A stretch of 64,000 nucleotides of DNA from Salinimicrobium sediminis (lineage in GTDB: Bacteria; Bacteroidota; Bacteroidia; Flavobacteriales; Flavobacteriaceae), in assembly GCF_900215295.1 (NCBI RefSeq), contig NZ_OCMF01000001.1:744001-808000 (forward strand). The letters are read 5' to 3'. This document shows, piece by piece, positions 35,348 through 44,361 of this stretch. Both the position numbers and the translations under genes were made by a program. The notes under the pieces were generated by a model. It was not told the DNA's origin. It was given only the letters and a program-made list of their open reading frames with translations, and ran no database searches. Each line of letters opens with the position of its first letter. The stretch's first letter is position 1.

Positions 35348-36484
35348 ATGATCAATAAACGCCTTCTTATTAAGAACCTGCTCGCGCATAATAGTGAAAA
35401 CAGTTTTTATGACAAAAAGCGGCAGATCAACCTTTCTGAAAAAGAAGGTAAGGCCAAATTCCTCAAACACATTTGTGCCCTGGCAAATTCAAATCCTGTG
35501 AACAATTCCTATATGGTCATTGGGGTGGAAGATGCAGATAATGAGATCAAAGGGGTGGATTTCTTTGATGACAGTAAAATACAGAACCTGGTGAACGCTT
35601 ACCTGGAAAATCCGCCGCTTGTTGCTTATGAGAATATTCCTTTTCCGCATTTGCCAGATGATCTCGTAGTAGGGCTGGTGACCATTCAGCCCAACAAAGG
35701 TCGCACCTGTTCCCTCAAAAAAGGTATCTGGAAGTATCCTGCAGGCAGTATTTTTTTTAGGGAAGGCAGCATTAGTATAGCTTCAGAATATGGCCGGGCT
35801 GTACAGGGAGAGAATCATGAAGCAGTAGCTTCGATCGAAGCACATTCTCAAAACAACATAGGTTTGACGCTGGACGGAGTATTCGATTTCATGAAGAAAC
35901 ATGAAAATCTTAATCCAACCTACAAAGTGTTCAAGGAATATTTTGTGGTGTGCTGGAGCGGCAAAAAGAAAGAGACCAAAGAAAATGCCTTTTTTTCGAG
36001 GGTAGATATTGAGTTGATCAACGAACAGGTAAAGCTTTTTTATTCTGAACTTGATGAAGTGAGCATAGAAATTTCCGAAGATCTTTTTAGTATCCTGGAA
36101 TATGTAAGACTGGGTGTGAATGACAGGTTCAGGTATTATCCATTGGAGGAAGTGAAGATCTTTTTTAAAGACAACGCTACTTATGAGATCAAGACCAATG
36201 TGCTTTTCGAGCCTCCTCAGTATGAGAAAAAGACGCTCTTCCACATCTATAATACCAATGAGGCACTCATAAACAAGCTAAAGAACGGACTGAAACTAAC
36301 TCCCAGCGAAGAAAAAGATCTGTTCAATTTGCCGGCTACTTATCTCTTATGTTATTTCAATGGTTTTACTGAAGCTTTGGAAAAACTGGAGGAAGCTAAA
36401 GAGGAATTAAAAAAATATAATTCCAAAATTTACCAGCAGTACAAAGACAGTTTACGAATTTTGCGGAAAGTGAAATATAATTAA
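35348..36484 (+). CDS. AlbA_2 (Schlafen-like) domain protein
   Basis: A 378-residue soluble protein whose first 160 residues fit the AlbA_2 (formerly AAA_4) putative nucleic-acid-binding domain: FLKHICALANSNPVNNSYMVIGVED, VNAYLENPP and IFFREGSISIAS. The rest (about 170-378) is mostly helical with no recognised domain. AlbA_2 proteins include regulators and Schlafen-type nucleases; no nuclease residues can be assigned here. It starts six bases after the SDR and ends one base before the phosphatase. Confidence 0.82.
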   Translation: MINKRLLIKNLLAHNSENSFYDKKRQINLSEKEGKAKFLKHICALANSNPVNNSYMVIGVEDADNEIKGVDFFDDSKIQNLVNAYLENPPLVAYENIPFPHLPDDLVVGLVTIQPNKGRTCSLKKGIWKYPAGSIFFREGSISIASEYGRAVQGENHEAVASIEAHSQNNIGLTLDGVFDFMKKHENLNPTYKVFKEYFVVCWSGKKKETKENAFFSRVDIELINEQVKLFYSELDEVSIEISEDLFSILEYVRLGVNDRFRYYPLEEVKIFFKDNATYEIKTNVLFEPPQYEKKTLFHIYNTNEALINKLKNGLKLTPSEEKDLFNLPATYLLCYFNGFTEALEKLEEAKEELKKYNSKIYQQYKDSLRILRKVKYN

Positions 36485-36485
36485 A

Positions 36486-37214
36486 ATGGGAAGGAAGCTT
36501 GTTATAGGAGATATACATGGAGGGCTCAAAGCGCTGGTACAACTGCTGGAACGGGCTAAGGTAACGCCCGAAGATGAACTCATTTTCCTGGGAGATTACG
36601 TGGATGGATGGAGTGATTCGGCAAATGTGGTTTCCTATCTAATAGAATTCTCCAAACAGAATACTTGCATTTTTTTACGTGGAAACCACGACGATCTCAC
36701 TCATCGCTGGTTAAAAGATGGCGAATTGAATGACCAGTGGCTACAGCATGGCGGGCAATCCAGTATTGATGCCTACCGCCAGTTTTCTGAAGAAGAAAAG
36801 CAGGCGCATATTAAATTTTTTGAACAGATGGTGAATTATTATATCGATAAGGAGAACCGCCTCTTTGTCCACGCCGGATTCACCAATCAACGGGGTCCTG
36901 AAAATGAATATACTCCCACTCCTTTCTATTGGGACCGTACACTATGGGAGATGGCAATGTCCCTGGACCCAAACCTAAAGCCGGGGGACACCAATTATCC
37001 CAAACGCCTGGAACTATTCAAAATGATATTTATAGGACACACTCCTGTTACCCGAATAGGAAAAGATAAACCCGTTAATTTTGCTAACGTCTATAACGTG
37101 GATACCGGTGCAGCTTTTATGGGGAAATTATCATTGATGGATGTTGATTCCCTTGAAATTATCCAGAGTGATCCTGTTCATGAACTATATCCAGAAGAAT
37201 CGGGAAGAAATTAA
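36486..37214 (+). CDS. Calcineurin-like metallophosphoesterase (PrpA/ApaH-like)
   Basis: A 242-residue cytoplasmic phosphatase with the family metal-binding blocks GDIHG (8-12), GDYVDG (36-41) and RGNHDD (65-70), then FVHAGF and the final GHTP block (IFIGHTPVTR). Such enzymes dephosphorylate Ser/Thr/Tyr proteins or nucleotides; the substrate cannot be read from sequence. One base separates it from the AlbA_2 gene, so they are translated together. Confidence 0.92.
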   Translation: MGRKLVIGDIHGGLKALVQLLERAKVTPEDELIFLGDYVDGWSDSANVVSYLIEFSKQNTCIFLRGNHDDLTHRWLKDGELNDQWLQHGGQSSIDAYRQFSEEEKQAHIKFFEQMVNYYIDKENRLFVHAGFTNQRGPENEYTPTPFYWDRTLWEMAMSLDPNLKPGDTNYPKRLELFKMIFIGHTPVTRIGKDKPVNFANVYNVDTGAAFMGKLSLMDVDSLEIIQSDPVHELYPEESGRN

Positions 37215-37247
37215 GATTATTTTTAAATCCCACCGTAATTAACTTCT

Positions 37248-37255
37248 TATCTTTG
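37248..37255 (+). promoter_or_regulatory. -7 box for the acyl-ACP desaturase gene
   Basis: TATCTTTG, exact to TAnnTTTG, 55 bases before the ATG at 37311. The -33 element is poor (TTTT 23 bases upstream). Confidence 0.55.
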
Positions 37256-37310
37256 TAGATTACCAAAGTCATAATGGTGCGGTAATTGCCCTTACAATTA
37301 AAATTAAGAT

Positions 37311-38315
37311 ATGGCCCTAGAGAATATTCGATTAGAAGTAATGAAGACGGTAGAGAAATCTATTGATGATTTCGTTGAGAAATACCTGATTCCTGTAGAA
37401 GACATTTGGCAGCCTACAGACCTTTTGCCTCATTCCCAGAATGAAAATTTCTTTGAAGAGGTCAGACAAATACGAGAGGAAGCCACAGAGCTGGGATATG
37501 ATTTTTGGGTAGTTCTTGTTGCCGATATGGTTACCGAAGAAGCTTTACCTACCTATGAATCCTGGTTGATGGATATGGAAGGAGTTGAACAACACGGCGC
37601 TTCAAAAGGAAATCAAAACGGGTGGGCAAAATGGATACGTCACTGGACCGGGGAGGAAAACCGCCACGGGGACACCCTGAATAAATATCTTTATCTCTCT
37701 GGAAGGGTCAACATGAGGGAAATTGAAAAAACCACCCAGTATCTCATTAATGACGGTTTTGACATAGGTACCGGAAGAGATCCTTACCGTAATTTCGTCT
37801 ATACCAGTTTCCAGGAACTGGCTACCAATATTTCTCATAAGAGAGTGGGGCAGCTTGCCCGTCAAAAAGGGAATAAAATGCTTGCAAAGATGTGTAACAT
37901 TATTGCCGGAGATGAAATGCGTCACCACCTTGCTTACCGCGAATTTGTGAAAACCATTTTTGAATATGACCCAAGTGAGATGATGTTGGCTTTCGAGGAC
38001 ATGATGAAGAAGAAGATCGTCATGCCGGCTCAGTTCATCAGGGAATCAGGTCAGGGAATTGGTGAAGCTTTTGAAAACTTTTCAAATGCAGCTCAAAGGC
38101 TGGGAGTGTATACCACTCAGGATTACATAGATATTCTGCAAAAACTAAATGAATACTGGGAGATCGATAAGATGACCTCACTTACAGATAAAGCTGAAAA
38201 AGCAAGAGATTACCTTATGAAGCTTCCGGACAGAATGACCAGGATCGCTGAAAGAATTAAAGTGCCACAGGACCAGTACCAGTTCGCCTGGGTCAGCCCA
38301 AACGGAACTCTTTAA
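37311..38315 (+). CDS. Acyl-[acyl-carrier-protein] desaturase
   Basis: A 334-residue soluble diiron enzyme of fatty-acid desaturase type 2, which introduces a cis double bond into ACP-bound acyl chains using O2 and reduced ferredoxin. The two diiron motifs are EENRH (115-119) and DEMRH (201-205). It probably maintains membrane fluidity and needs oxygen, consistent with an aerobic lifestyle. It has its own promoter and a strong terminator. Confidence 0.94.
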   Translation: MALENIRLEVMKTVEKSIDDFVEKYLIPVEDIWQPTDLLPHSQNENFFEEVRQIREEATELGYDFWVVLVADMVTEEALPTYESWLMDMEGVEQHGASKGNQNGWAKWIRHWTGEENRHGDTLNKYLYLSGRVNMREIEKTTQYLINDGFDIGTGRDPYRNFVYTSFQELATNISHKRVGQLARQKGNKMLAKMCNIIAGDEMRHHLAYREFVKTIFEYDPSEMMLAFEDMMKKKIVMPAQFIRESGQGIGEAFENFSNAAQRLGVYTTQDYIDILQKLNEYWEIDKMTSLTDKAEKARDYLMKLPDRMTRIAERIKVPQDQYQFAWVSPNGTL

Positions 38316-38322
38316 AATATTC

Positions 38323-38349
38323 ATCCCCGCAATAGCGGGGATTTTTTTT
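38323..38349 (+). terminator. Terminator after the desaturase gene
   Basis: Perfect stem ATCCCCGC / GCGGGGAT with loop AATA and seven or more T. It begins seven bases after the stop. Confidence 0.96.
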
Positions 38350-38627
38350 ACCGCCCTTGACGAAACTCAAAAATTTCATTTCTCCAATATATCCTTTCCT
38401 AAAACAAATAAAGGTCTGTAGAGTTATGACGGTCTTTTTTGACTCCTAAACAGAATCCCCGGATCCCACTTAACAACTTCTTAACGAGTTTATATAACAT
38501 ACATCAACTAACGCTCCAACCCCGATGGTGTAAATTTGTCATTCAATTCACAGATGATAATTAACATTCTTCGGGACCTTTTTGACGTATTTAAAAGACC
38601 TCCAAAGGAAAAATAAAAATAAATTTT
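38350..38627. other. Intergenic stretch between desaturase and ene-reductase
   Basis: With the terminator before it this makes 312 bases without a gene. I see no open frame of credible composition and no RNA fold in it. The only recognisable element is the -7 box at 38531-38538. Confidence 0.6.
38531..38538 (+). promoter_or_regulatory. -7 box for the ene-reductase gene
   Basis: TAAATTTG, exact to TAnnTTTG, 89 bases before the ATG at 38628; it would give a leader of about 80 bases. No TTTG lies at the -33 distance. Confidence 0.5.
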
Positions 38628-39746
38628 ATGAGCAAGAAACAAGCTTTACTACAAGCCTACAATATGAATGGCCTTGAATTGCCTAACAGGGTGGTTATGG
38701 CTCCCATGACCAGAAGCAGGGCCGATAATGCCGGTAACAAACCCACAGCAGATCTTCACGGAGAGTACTATAAGCAACGTGCAAGTGCGGGATTGATTAT
38801 TGCTGAAGGTTCACAGATTTCAGAAAAAGCTGTAGGCTATATAAATACTCCTGGAATTTACACGGAAGAGCAAGTAAAAGGCTGGAAAGAAGTGACCCGC
38901 AAGGTACATGAAGCTAATGGCCGGATTTTTCTTCAGCTGTGGCATGTGGGCAGAATGTCTCATCCCGATTTCCATGACGGAGAACTGCCTTTGGCTCCCT
39001 CGGCCATTAATCCAAACGATAAATCCTTTACTCCCGAAGGTTTCAAAGAAACTGTTACTCCAAAAGAGATGAGTATAGGAGAGATCAAAGAAACTATTGA
39101 AGATTTTAAAAAAGCCGCAGAAAATGCAATGAAGGCAGGATTTGATGGGGTTGAGATCCATGCGTCCAACGGCTATTTGCTTCACCAGTTCTTTAATGGC
39201 ACTTCCAATACCCGAAGTGATGAATATGGAGGCAGTATAGAAAAAAGAACCAGGATCCTCTTTGATGTTTTAGATGCCATAAAAGAGGTAGTGCCAGAGA
39301 ATAAAATAGGAATTCGCCTTAACCCCTCTTTACATGACAGTTTTGGAATGACCCTTGACGAAGAAACCATCCCGGGCTTTGATCACATAGTTCAAAAATT
39401 AAATGACTACAATCTGGCATATTTACACCTTTCGGAACCTTTTACAGATGTATCTGAAGTACCTTATGCCGAAACTCAGATTGCCAAACGATATAGCCCA
39501 ATGTATAACGGTACAATCATTATAAATGGCGGCTTTGACCGGGAAAGCGGAAATAAAGTAATAGAAGAAGGCAATGCTCATCTTGTTGCTTACGGAAGGC
39601 CATATATTTCCAATCCCGATCTTGTAGAGCGTTTTGAACAAAATGTTCCGTTAAGCGAATTCGACCAGGAAACCTTTTACTCTCCCGGTAAAGAAGGTTA
39701 TCTAACTTATGAAGCAAAAACAACCAGGACGGAAGTGCTTCAATAA
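38628..39746 (+). CDS. Old yellow enzyme-type NADH:flavin oxidoreductase / ene-reductase
   Basis: A 372-residue FMN enzyme of the NemA/OYE family that reduces activated C=C bonds in enones, nitro compounds and similar electrophiles. Family blocks are NRVVMAPMTRSRA (about 20-32), LQLWHVGRMSHPDF (about 102-115) and EIHASNGYLLHQFFNGTSNTRSDEYGGS (about 180-205), which holds the substrate-binding HxxN pair. It is a single-gene unit between two terminators. The natural substrate is unknown. Confidence 0.94.
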   Translation: MSKKQALLQAYNMNGLELPNRVVMAPMTRSRADNAGNKPTADLHGEYYKQRASAGLIIAEGSQISEKAVGYINTPGIYTEEQVKGWKEVTRKVHEANGRIFLQLWHVGRMSHPDFHDGELPLAPSAINPNDKSFTPEGFKETVTPKEMSIGEIKETIEDFKKAAENAMKAGFDGVEIHASNGYLLHQFFNGTSNTRSDEYGGSIEKRTRILFDVLDAIKEVVPENKIGIRLNPSLHDSFGMTLDEETIPGFDHIVQKLNDYNLAYLHLSEPFTDVSEVPYAETQIAKRYSPMYNGTIIINGGFDRESGNKVIEEGNAHLVAYGRPYISNPDLVERFEQNVPLSEFDQETFYSPGKEGYLTYEAKTTRTEVLQ

Positions 39747-39767
39747 AATATGCCCCCTTATTTTGAG

Positions 39768-39795
39768 ACCCGCCTCCCCCCAGGCGGGTTTTTTT
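39768..39795 (+). terminator. Terminator after the ene-reductase gene
   Basis: Perfect stem ACCCGCCT / AGGCGGGT with a six-C loop and seven T. Confidence 0.96.
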
Positions 39796-39869
39796 ATTAA
39801 AATAGTTTATGAGAGCTTTTGATTATTATTTTAAAATCGGGGGATTGGCAACAGCAGCCGGTTTTTGCC

Positions 39870-39877
39870 TAAGTTTG
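39870..39877 (+). promoter_or_regulatory. -7 box for the second EamA transporter
   Basis: TAAGTTTG, exact to TAnnTTTG, 17 bases before ATG 39895, with ATTG 22 bases upstream. It lies inside a longer open frame that begins with TTG at 39865, so it supports the downstream start. Confidence 0.6.
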
Positions 39878-39894
39878 CACTGCAAATCTTCAGC

Positions 39895-40836
39895 ATGAGT
39901 CAGCCTAAAAATCCGGTTTTTATTATTCTTGCCTTTTTCGCTATTTATGTGATCTGGGGATCTACATACCTGCTTAACAAGATCGCTGTTTCTGAACTTT
40001 CACCTTTTATGCTGGCTGCTATACGATTTACCATTGCTGGCCTGCTCATTTTTAGTATCAGCAAATCCATGGGTAGAAGTTTACGGCTTACCCGGGCCCA
40101 GTTTTTCAATACTATAATTGCAGGATTTCTTTTTCTGGCCTTCGGAAACGGAGTTGTGGTTTGGGCTTTAAGATTTGTAGACAGCGGCTTTGCAGCTTTA
40201 GTGATCTCTGCCCAGCCTCTGGTAGTGCTTTTGTTCATGCGGATATTTGAAGGCAAGAAGATCCTGCCCATGTCTATGGTGGGAGTTGGCCTGGGATTGA
40301 TAGGAATTTATCTTCTGGTAAGCCAGAAGGAAGTTACCTCCCAGGAAAATTCCATCCTGGGGATCATAATGATCTTTGCCTGTCTTCTAAGCTGGTCTTA
40401 CGGAAGCCTTTTCGTGGGGAAGGCGAATTTGCCCACTAATCATTTCGTCAACACCGGCTACCAAATGTTCACCGCCGGTATCATTTTAGGCGTGGCCAGT
40501 CTTGCCTTTGACGAACCCTGGCTTTATCCCACCGACTGGAGCACCCCCGTGCTGTGGTCTATGCTGCTATTGATCATTTTTGGAAGTATAGTAGCCTTTA
40601 CTGCTTTTAATTATCTGCTGAAGATCGTTTCACCCGAAAAAGTGGCGACCTCTACTTATGTGAATCCCGTGATCGCCATGATCCTGGGATGGTATTTCCT
40701 GGAGGAACAGATCACTACTCAGTCCGCCATTGCAGCTGCAGTACTTTTAACGGGTGTTTACTTTATCAATACCAAAAAGAAACTGGTAGTGCTTTCCAGA
40801 TTTACAAGCAGGGCGGCAGAGAAAGTTGAAGATTAG
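39895..40836 (+). CDS. EamA/DMT-family transporter
   Basis: A 313-residue inner-membrane protein with ten predicted helices in two EamA repeats (about 8-140 and 155-295; AIYVIWGSTYLLNKIAV and FGSIVAFTAFNYLLKIVSPEKVATSTYVNPV). The second block is close to RhaT/YedA-type exporters. Substrate unknown; amino acids or metabolites are usual. The start is set by a -7 box inside the longer frame. It is not closely related by eye to the transporter at 12999. Confidence 0.9.
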   Translation: MSQPKNPVFIILAFFAIYVIWGSTYLLNKIAVSELSPFMLAAIRFTIAGLLIFSISKSMGRSLRLTRAQFFNTIIAGFLFLAFGNGVVVWALRFVDSGFAALVISAQPLVVLLFMRIFEGKKILPMSMVGVGLGLIGIYLLVSQKEVTSQENSILGIIMIFACLLSWSYGSLFVGKANLPTNHFVNTGYQMFTAGIILGVASLAFDEPWLYPTDWSTPVLWSMLLLIIFGSIVAFTAFNYLLKIVSPEKVATSTYVNPVIAMILGWYFLEEQITTQSAIAAAVLLTGVYFINTKKKLVVLSRFTSRAAEKVED

Positions 40837-40876
40837 CTCCAGGTTTTAGGTTTTGTTTATCCCCCCGGAATTTTTC

Positions 40877-41221
40877 TCAGTTTAACCTTAAAAACTGCCA
40901 CTTTAATTCCAGTAAAGGTTCTAATTCCAACGAGCCTTCAACTGACTTTTTCTCTTCAATGAATTTAAATAATCGGGTATTTTTTTCTGTGAATGATAGA
41001 TTATAGGACTTGACGAAATTAAAGTTAATTAAGGATTTCGAAAAATTTCGATCGTCTACAAGGATGGTTTCCATATTTCTTTCTGAATCGGCAGAAATTC
41101 TTAAAAGAGGATGATTCTGAAGTTCGGTTTCAGATTGAAAGGTGTTTTTGGTTAAAGATCTTTCCTGACCAAAAGCTAAAACCGGCAGGAAGATTATCAC
41201 AAAAAAGAATTTTTTTTTCAT
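40877..41221 (-). CDS. Small secreted hypothetical protein
   Basis: A 114-residue protein with a clear signal peptide (1-18, cleavage after AFG-Q) and an otherwise unrecognised charged sequence without cysteines. It is periplasmic or secreted. A 12-base palindrome ACCTATATAGGT lies directly upstream of its ATG (41222-41233). I do not know the family. Confidence 0.62.
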   Translation of the reverse strand: MKKKFFFVIIFLPVLAFGQERSLTKNTFQSETELQNHPLLRISADSERNMETILVDDRNFSKSLINFNFVKSYNLSFTEKNTRLFKFIEEKKSVEGSLELEPLLELKWQFLRLN

Positions 41222-41412
41222 ACCTATATAGGTTTTAGCATTCAGGTAGAAGTTACCGATTTCACTTTTTAGGATCTCCCCATCAACAAGTAAACTATGG
41301 AACCCATGATATTGAAAAATATCACCGGCACCCAGATCAATTTAATATTCCCGGGAAAATTCTAAAATACGAATTACCTGCCTCTTTGTAATATTTTTTT
41401 TTAAATGAGAGT

Positions 41413-41769
41413 TTAATCTACCACTGAAAAATTCTTCGAAAACTTATTTTTTCCTTTCACTATGGTAAAGGTGTAATCCCCCCGAACAAATCTCCTATCC
41501 AATGAAATGCTCAATTGCTCCCTTCCTTTCACCGGGATCATGAGGTACTTTTTTCCGCTCATATCGTGGATAATAAGCACTGCATCTGTTAAGGATTGAT
41601 CCAAAAATTCCACATTCAACTCGGTTGTTGCAGGGTTGGGACTGAGAAAAAAGTTTTCATTGTTAACAGGTGAGCCTGCAGAATCGAGTTTAGAGGATTT
41701 CATTAGAGATTCTGAAGGATTGAAACCCCACGCGATAGTGACTAGCACCATCAAAAGAATAGTTTTCAT
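41413..41769 (-). CDS. Small secreted protein consisting mainly of a T9SS type A sorting domain
   Basis: A 118-residue protein: signal peptide (about 1-15), a short linker, then SPNPATTELNVEF at 43-55 and the rest of a type A C-terminal sorting domain (IIHDMSGKKYL, LDRRFVRGDYTFTIVKGKNKFSKNFSV). Such domains normally end large proteins and direct their secretion through the type IX system, being cut off at the cell surface. Here almost no cargo is present. It may be a remnant or a free sorting domain. Confidence 0.78.
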   Translation of the reverse strand: MKTILLMVLVTIAWGFNPSESLMKSSKLDSAGSPVNNENFFLSPNPATTELNVEFLDQSLTDAVLIIHDMSGKKYLMIPVKGREQLSISLDRRFVRGDYTFTIVKGKNKFSKNFSVVD

Positions 41770-41920
41770 ATCATTCCTTTTAATTAAGGAGGTATGAAGT
41801 GCCGGGGGAAGTAGGTTTAGGGCAGGGGATTGAAATCTGCAATTAAATTCCGAAAGATGCTGAATATAAGCGATAGGGGAATTCCCTTAATTTATATTCG
41901 GAATCTATGTTTTATTTAAA

Positions 41921-42496
41921 TTATTTTTTCGCTACGATCTCAAGCACGTTGGCATTTACGGTATTGAGGATAGGTGTTCTATCGTAGTATGTGTAATAGC
42001 GATCAATAAGGCTGTCCTCATTGAAGTGAGTTGCAAAATGCATTCGAACACTCACCGGTTGCCCGTTATAAACCATTTCATTGGAAAAGTAAGCCAGTAC
42101 AAGTACTCCGGTCAAACCTGAATAATTGAGCTTTTTATTTGCTTTCACAGGAATCTGAACGGGATTGGTAAAGGTCATTTTCTCTATTCCCGATTCATTT
42201 TTCCAATTCTTCCACCAGTTCAAAACTTCCTCCTTACCAACCAGGATAGTTCGGGTATTTGCATCTCCATCAGGGAAAAAATACTGTACATCATCAGCCA
42301 GCATTTCTCCCCAGGCTTCATAATCCAGGGCCGCCATTTTATCCATCGCCTCCATATTGATTTCTGAAAACTTTTCAGAAGCCACTTCATAATTGGACAG
42401 GTCATCTGTAACAGGAACCTGTTTTGGTTCTTCTTGTCTGTCATTACAGGAAAAGATCAATAACATTCCTGCAATTAATGCGATTATCTTTTTCAT
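41921..42496 (-). CDS. NTF2-like (SnoaL-type) lipoprotein
   Basis: A 191-residue lipoprotein: lipobox LIFSC (C17), then an NTF2/SnoaL-like alpha+beta domain (about 40-185) with AMDKMAALDYEAWGEMLADDVQYFFPDG, the usual start of this fold, and VSVRMHFATHFNEDSLIDRYYTYYD. No active site can be assigned. ATG at 42496 is preferred to an in-frame TTG two codons upstream because it begins MKK before the signal peptide. Confidence 0.82.
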   Translation of the reverse strand: MKKIIALIAGMLLIFSCNDRQEEPKQVPVTDDLSNYEVASEKFSEINMEAMDKMAALDYEAWGEMLADDVQYFFPDGDANTRTILVGKEEVLNWWKNWKNESGIEKMTFTNPVQIPVKANKKLNYSGLTGVLVLAYFSNEMVYNGQPVSVRMHFATHFNEDSLIDRYYTYYDRTPILNTVNANVLEIVAKK

Positions 42497-42666
42497 GGTC
42501 AAAATATTTATTTTCCCGGCAGTGCCTTAAGTCCTATAAAGATAGTACAAATTACCCATAGTTAATGCTTCATTTCGCTGAAAATGAATGCATTGTGGAT
42601 ATCATTTTACAAAAATCCATGCTCTGTTCAGATAATTTTTTTGTTGCATTATTCATTCTGAAGCAT

Positions 42667-42694
42667 AAAAAACCCGCTTCTCTCGAAGCGGGTT
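42667..42694 (-). terminator. Terminator after the aldehyde dehydrogenase gene
   Basis: Perfect stem AACCCGCTTC / GAAGCGGGTT with a four-base loop; on the minus strand it is followed by TTTT. Confidence 0.94.
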
Positions 42695-42724
42695 TTCTCA
42701 ATTCTCCTTACTTACCACCTAAAC

Positions 42725-44284
42725 CTACAGGTCAAATTTGATTCCCTGTGCCAGAGGCAATTCAGTAGTATAGTTGATAGTATTGGTTTGTCGGCGCATA
42801 TAGATCTTCCAGGCATCTGATCCTGATTCTCTACCGCCACCGGTCTCTTTTTCACCTCCAAAGGCGCCACCAATTTCAGCTCCCGAAGTTCCAATGTTTA
42901 CGTTTGCAATTCCGCAGTCTGATCCTTCCACAGAAAGGAATCTTTCGGCCTCTCGTAGATTATTAGTCATGATCGCAGAAGACAACCCTTGTTTCACCCC
43001 GTTTTGCAGAGCCAGAGCATTTTCAATATCACCACTGTATTTCATAAGGTAAAGCACCGGTGCAAAAGTTTCGTGTTGTACGATCTCATATTCATTCTGT
43101 GCTTCGGCAATCGCAGGTTTAACATAGCAGCCACTTTCATAGCCTTCACCTTCCAGCACTCCGCCTTCCACGATAACTTTTCCTCCTTCTTCTACAACTT
43201 TGTCTAAGGCAGCCTGATAGTTTTTCACGGCATCCTTATCGATTAGCGGACCAACATGATTGTTCTCATCCAACGGATTTCCAATTCGCAGTTGCTTATA
43301 AGCCGCTACAATAGCATCCTTCACCTTGTCATAAACATCTTCATGTACAATTAGTCTTCGCGTGGAAGTACAGCGTTGTCCGCAGGTTCCTACCGCTCCA
43401 AAAACGGCACCTATAACAGTATTTTTAATATTGGCATCGGGAGTCACAATAATTGCGTTGTTACCACCTAATTCAAGAAGGGATTTTCCAAGTCTTGCAG
43501 CTACTGCCTGTGCAACTATTTTTCCCATTCTTATGGAACCTGTAGCTGAAATCAATGGTACCCGCTCGTCCTTACTCAGCATTTCTCCCACTCTATAATC
43601 TCCGGTGATCAAACAAGAAATTCCTTCAGGTAGACCGGCATCGTTAAACACGCGGGCAGCAATATTCTGACAGGCAACAGAAGTTAATGGGGTCTTTTCT
43701 GAACCTTTCCATACACACACATCTCCGCACACCCAGGCCAGGGCTGTATTCCAGGACCATACGGCTACGGGAAAATTAAAGGCCGAGATAATTCCAACTA
43801 TTCCAAGGGGATGGTATTGTTCGTACATCCTATGTCCCGGACGTTCAGAATGCATGGTAAGTCCATGCAGCTGCCGGCTCAATCCAACTGCAAAATCACA
43901 GATATCGATCATCTCCTGCACCTCGCCCAAACCTTCCTGGTAAGATTTTCCCATCTCATAGGAAACCAGTTTTCCCAGCGGTTCCTTTAACCTCCTAAGC
44001 TCTTCATTGAACTTGCGCACAATCTCACCTCTTTGTGGAGAAGGCATGGTTCTCCAGGTCTTGAAGGCTTTTGATGCGGTTTCTATCACCCGGTCGTAAT
44101 CTTCTCTGGTGGTGGATTTCACTTTTCCAATTAAGGCTCCATCCACCGGCGAATATGATTCGATCACCTCTCCATTAGAAAACCATTCCTGGCCTGTAGA
44201 AGTTCCGTTATTTACCTGGTCAACATTGAGACCCAAATCTTGCAAAGCTTGATTTATTCCGAATTTTTCAGCTATTGAACTCAT
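42725..44284 (-). CDS. Aldehyde dehydrogenase, antiquitin (ALDH7)-like
   Basis: A 519-residue NAD-dependent aldehyde dehydrogenase. Family blocks: IISAFNFPVAVWSWNTALAW, the catalytic Glu in LLELGGNNAII and the catalytic Cys in GTCGQRCTSTRRL. The overall sequence resembles ALDH7/AmaB enzymes that oxidise alpha-aminoadipate semialdehyde in lysine breakdown. It follows the 3-hydroxyanthranilate dioxygenase by 77 bases, so a role on a kynurenine-pathway semialdehyde is an alternative. ATG at 44284 gives the normal length; the frame is open upstream to 44392. Confidence 0.92.
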   Translation of the reverse strand: MSSIAEKFGINQALQDLGLNVDQVNNGTSTGQEWFSNGEVIESYSPVDGALIGKVKSTTREDYDRVIETASKAFKTWRTMPSPQRGEIVRKFNEELRRLKEPLGKLVSYEMGKSYQEGLGEVQEMIDICDFAVGLSRQLHGLTMHSERPGHRMYEQYHPLGIVGIISAFNFPVAVWSWNTALAWVCGDVCVWKGSEKTPLTSVACQNIAARVFNDAGLPEGISCLITGDYRVGEMLSKDERVPLISATGSIRMGKIVAQAVAARLGKSLLELGGNNAIIVTPDANIKNTVIGAVFGAVGTCGQRCTSTRRLIVHEDVYDKVKDAIVAAYKQLRIGNPLDENNHVGPLIDKDAVKNYQAALDKVVEEGGKVIVEGGVLEGEGYESGCYVKPAIAEAQNEYEIVQHETFAPVLYLMKYSGDIENALALQNGVKQGLSSAIMTNNLREAERFLSVEGSDCGIANVNIGTSGAEIGGAFGGEKETGGGRESGSDAWKIYMRRQTNTINYTTELPLAQGIKFDL

Positions 44285-44361
44285 TCTTGTTGTTGTTTTA
44301 TTTGTATTTGTTTGGATTCCTGCGAATATAAAAAAATTAAAACGGATAGGCTTCCGCAGAC

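Noticed and set aside
40841-40856. Two AGGTTTT units as a third heptad array
   Set aside because: Only two units occur, which is expected by chance in T-rich intergenic DNA.
41222-41233. Palindrome ACCTATATAGGT as an operator
   Set aside because: It is a single 12-base match in AT-rich DNA directly at the start codon, with no second copy or regulator nearby; noted only under the adjacent gene.
41786-41810. AGGAGG followed closely by ATG on the plus strand, as a possible small gene with a Shine-Dalgarno site
   Set aside because: The frame ends after six codons, and Bacteroidota rarely use Shine-Dalgarno sites.
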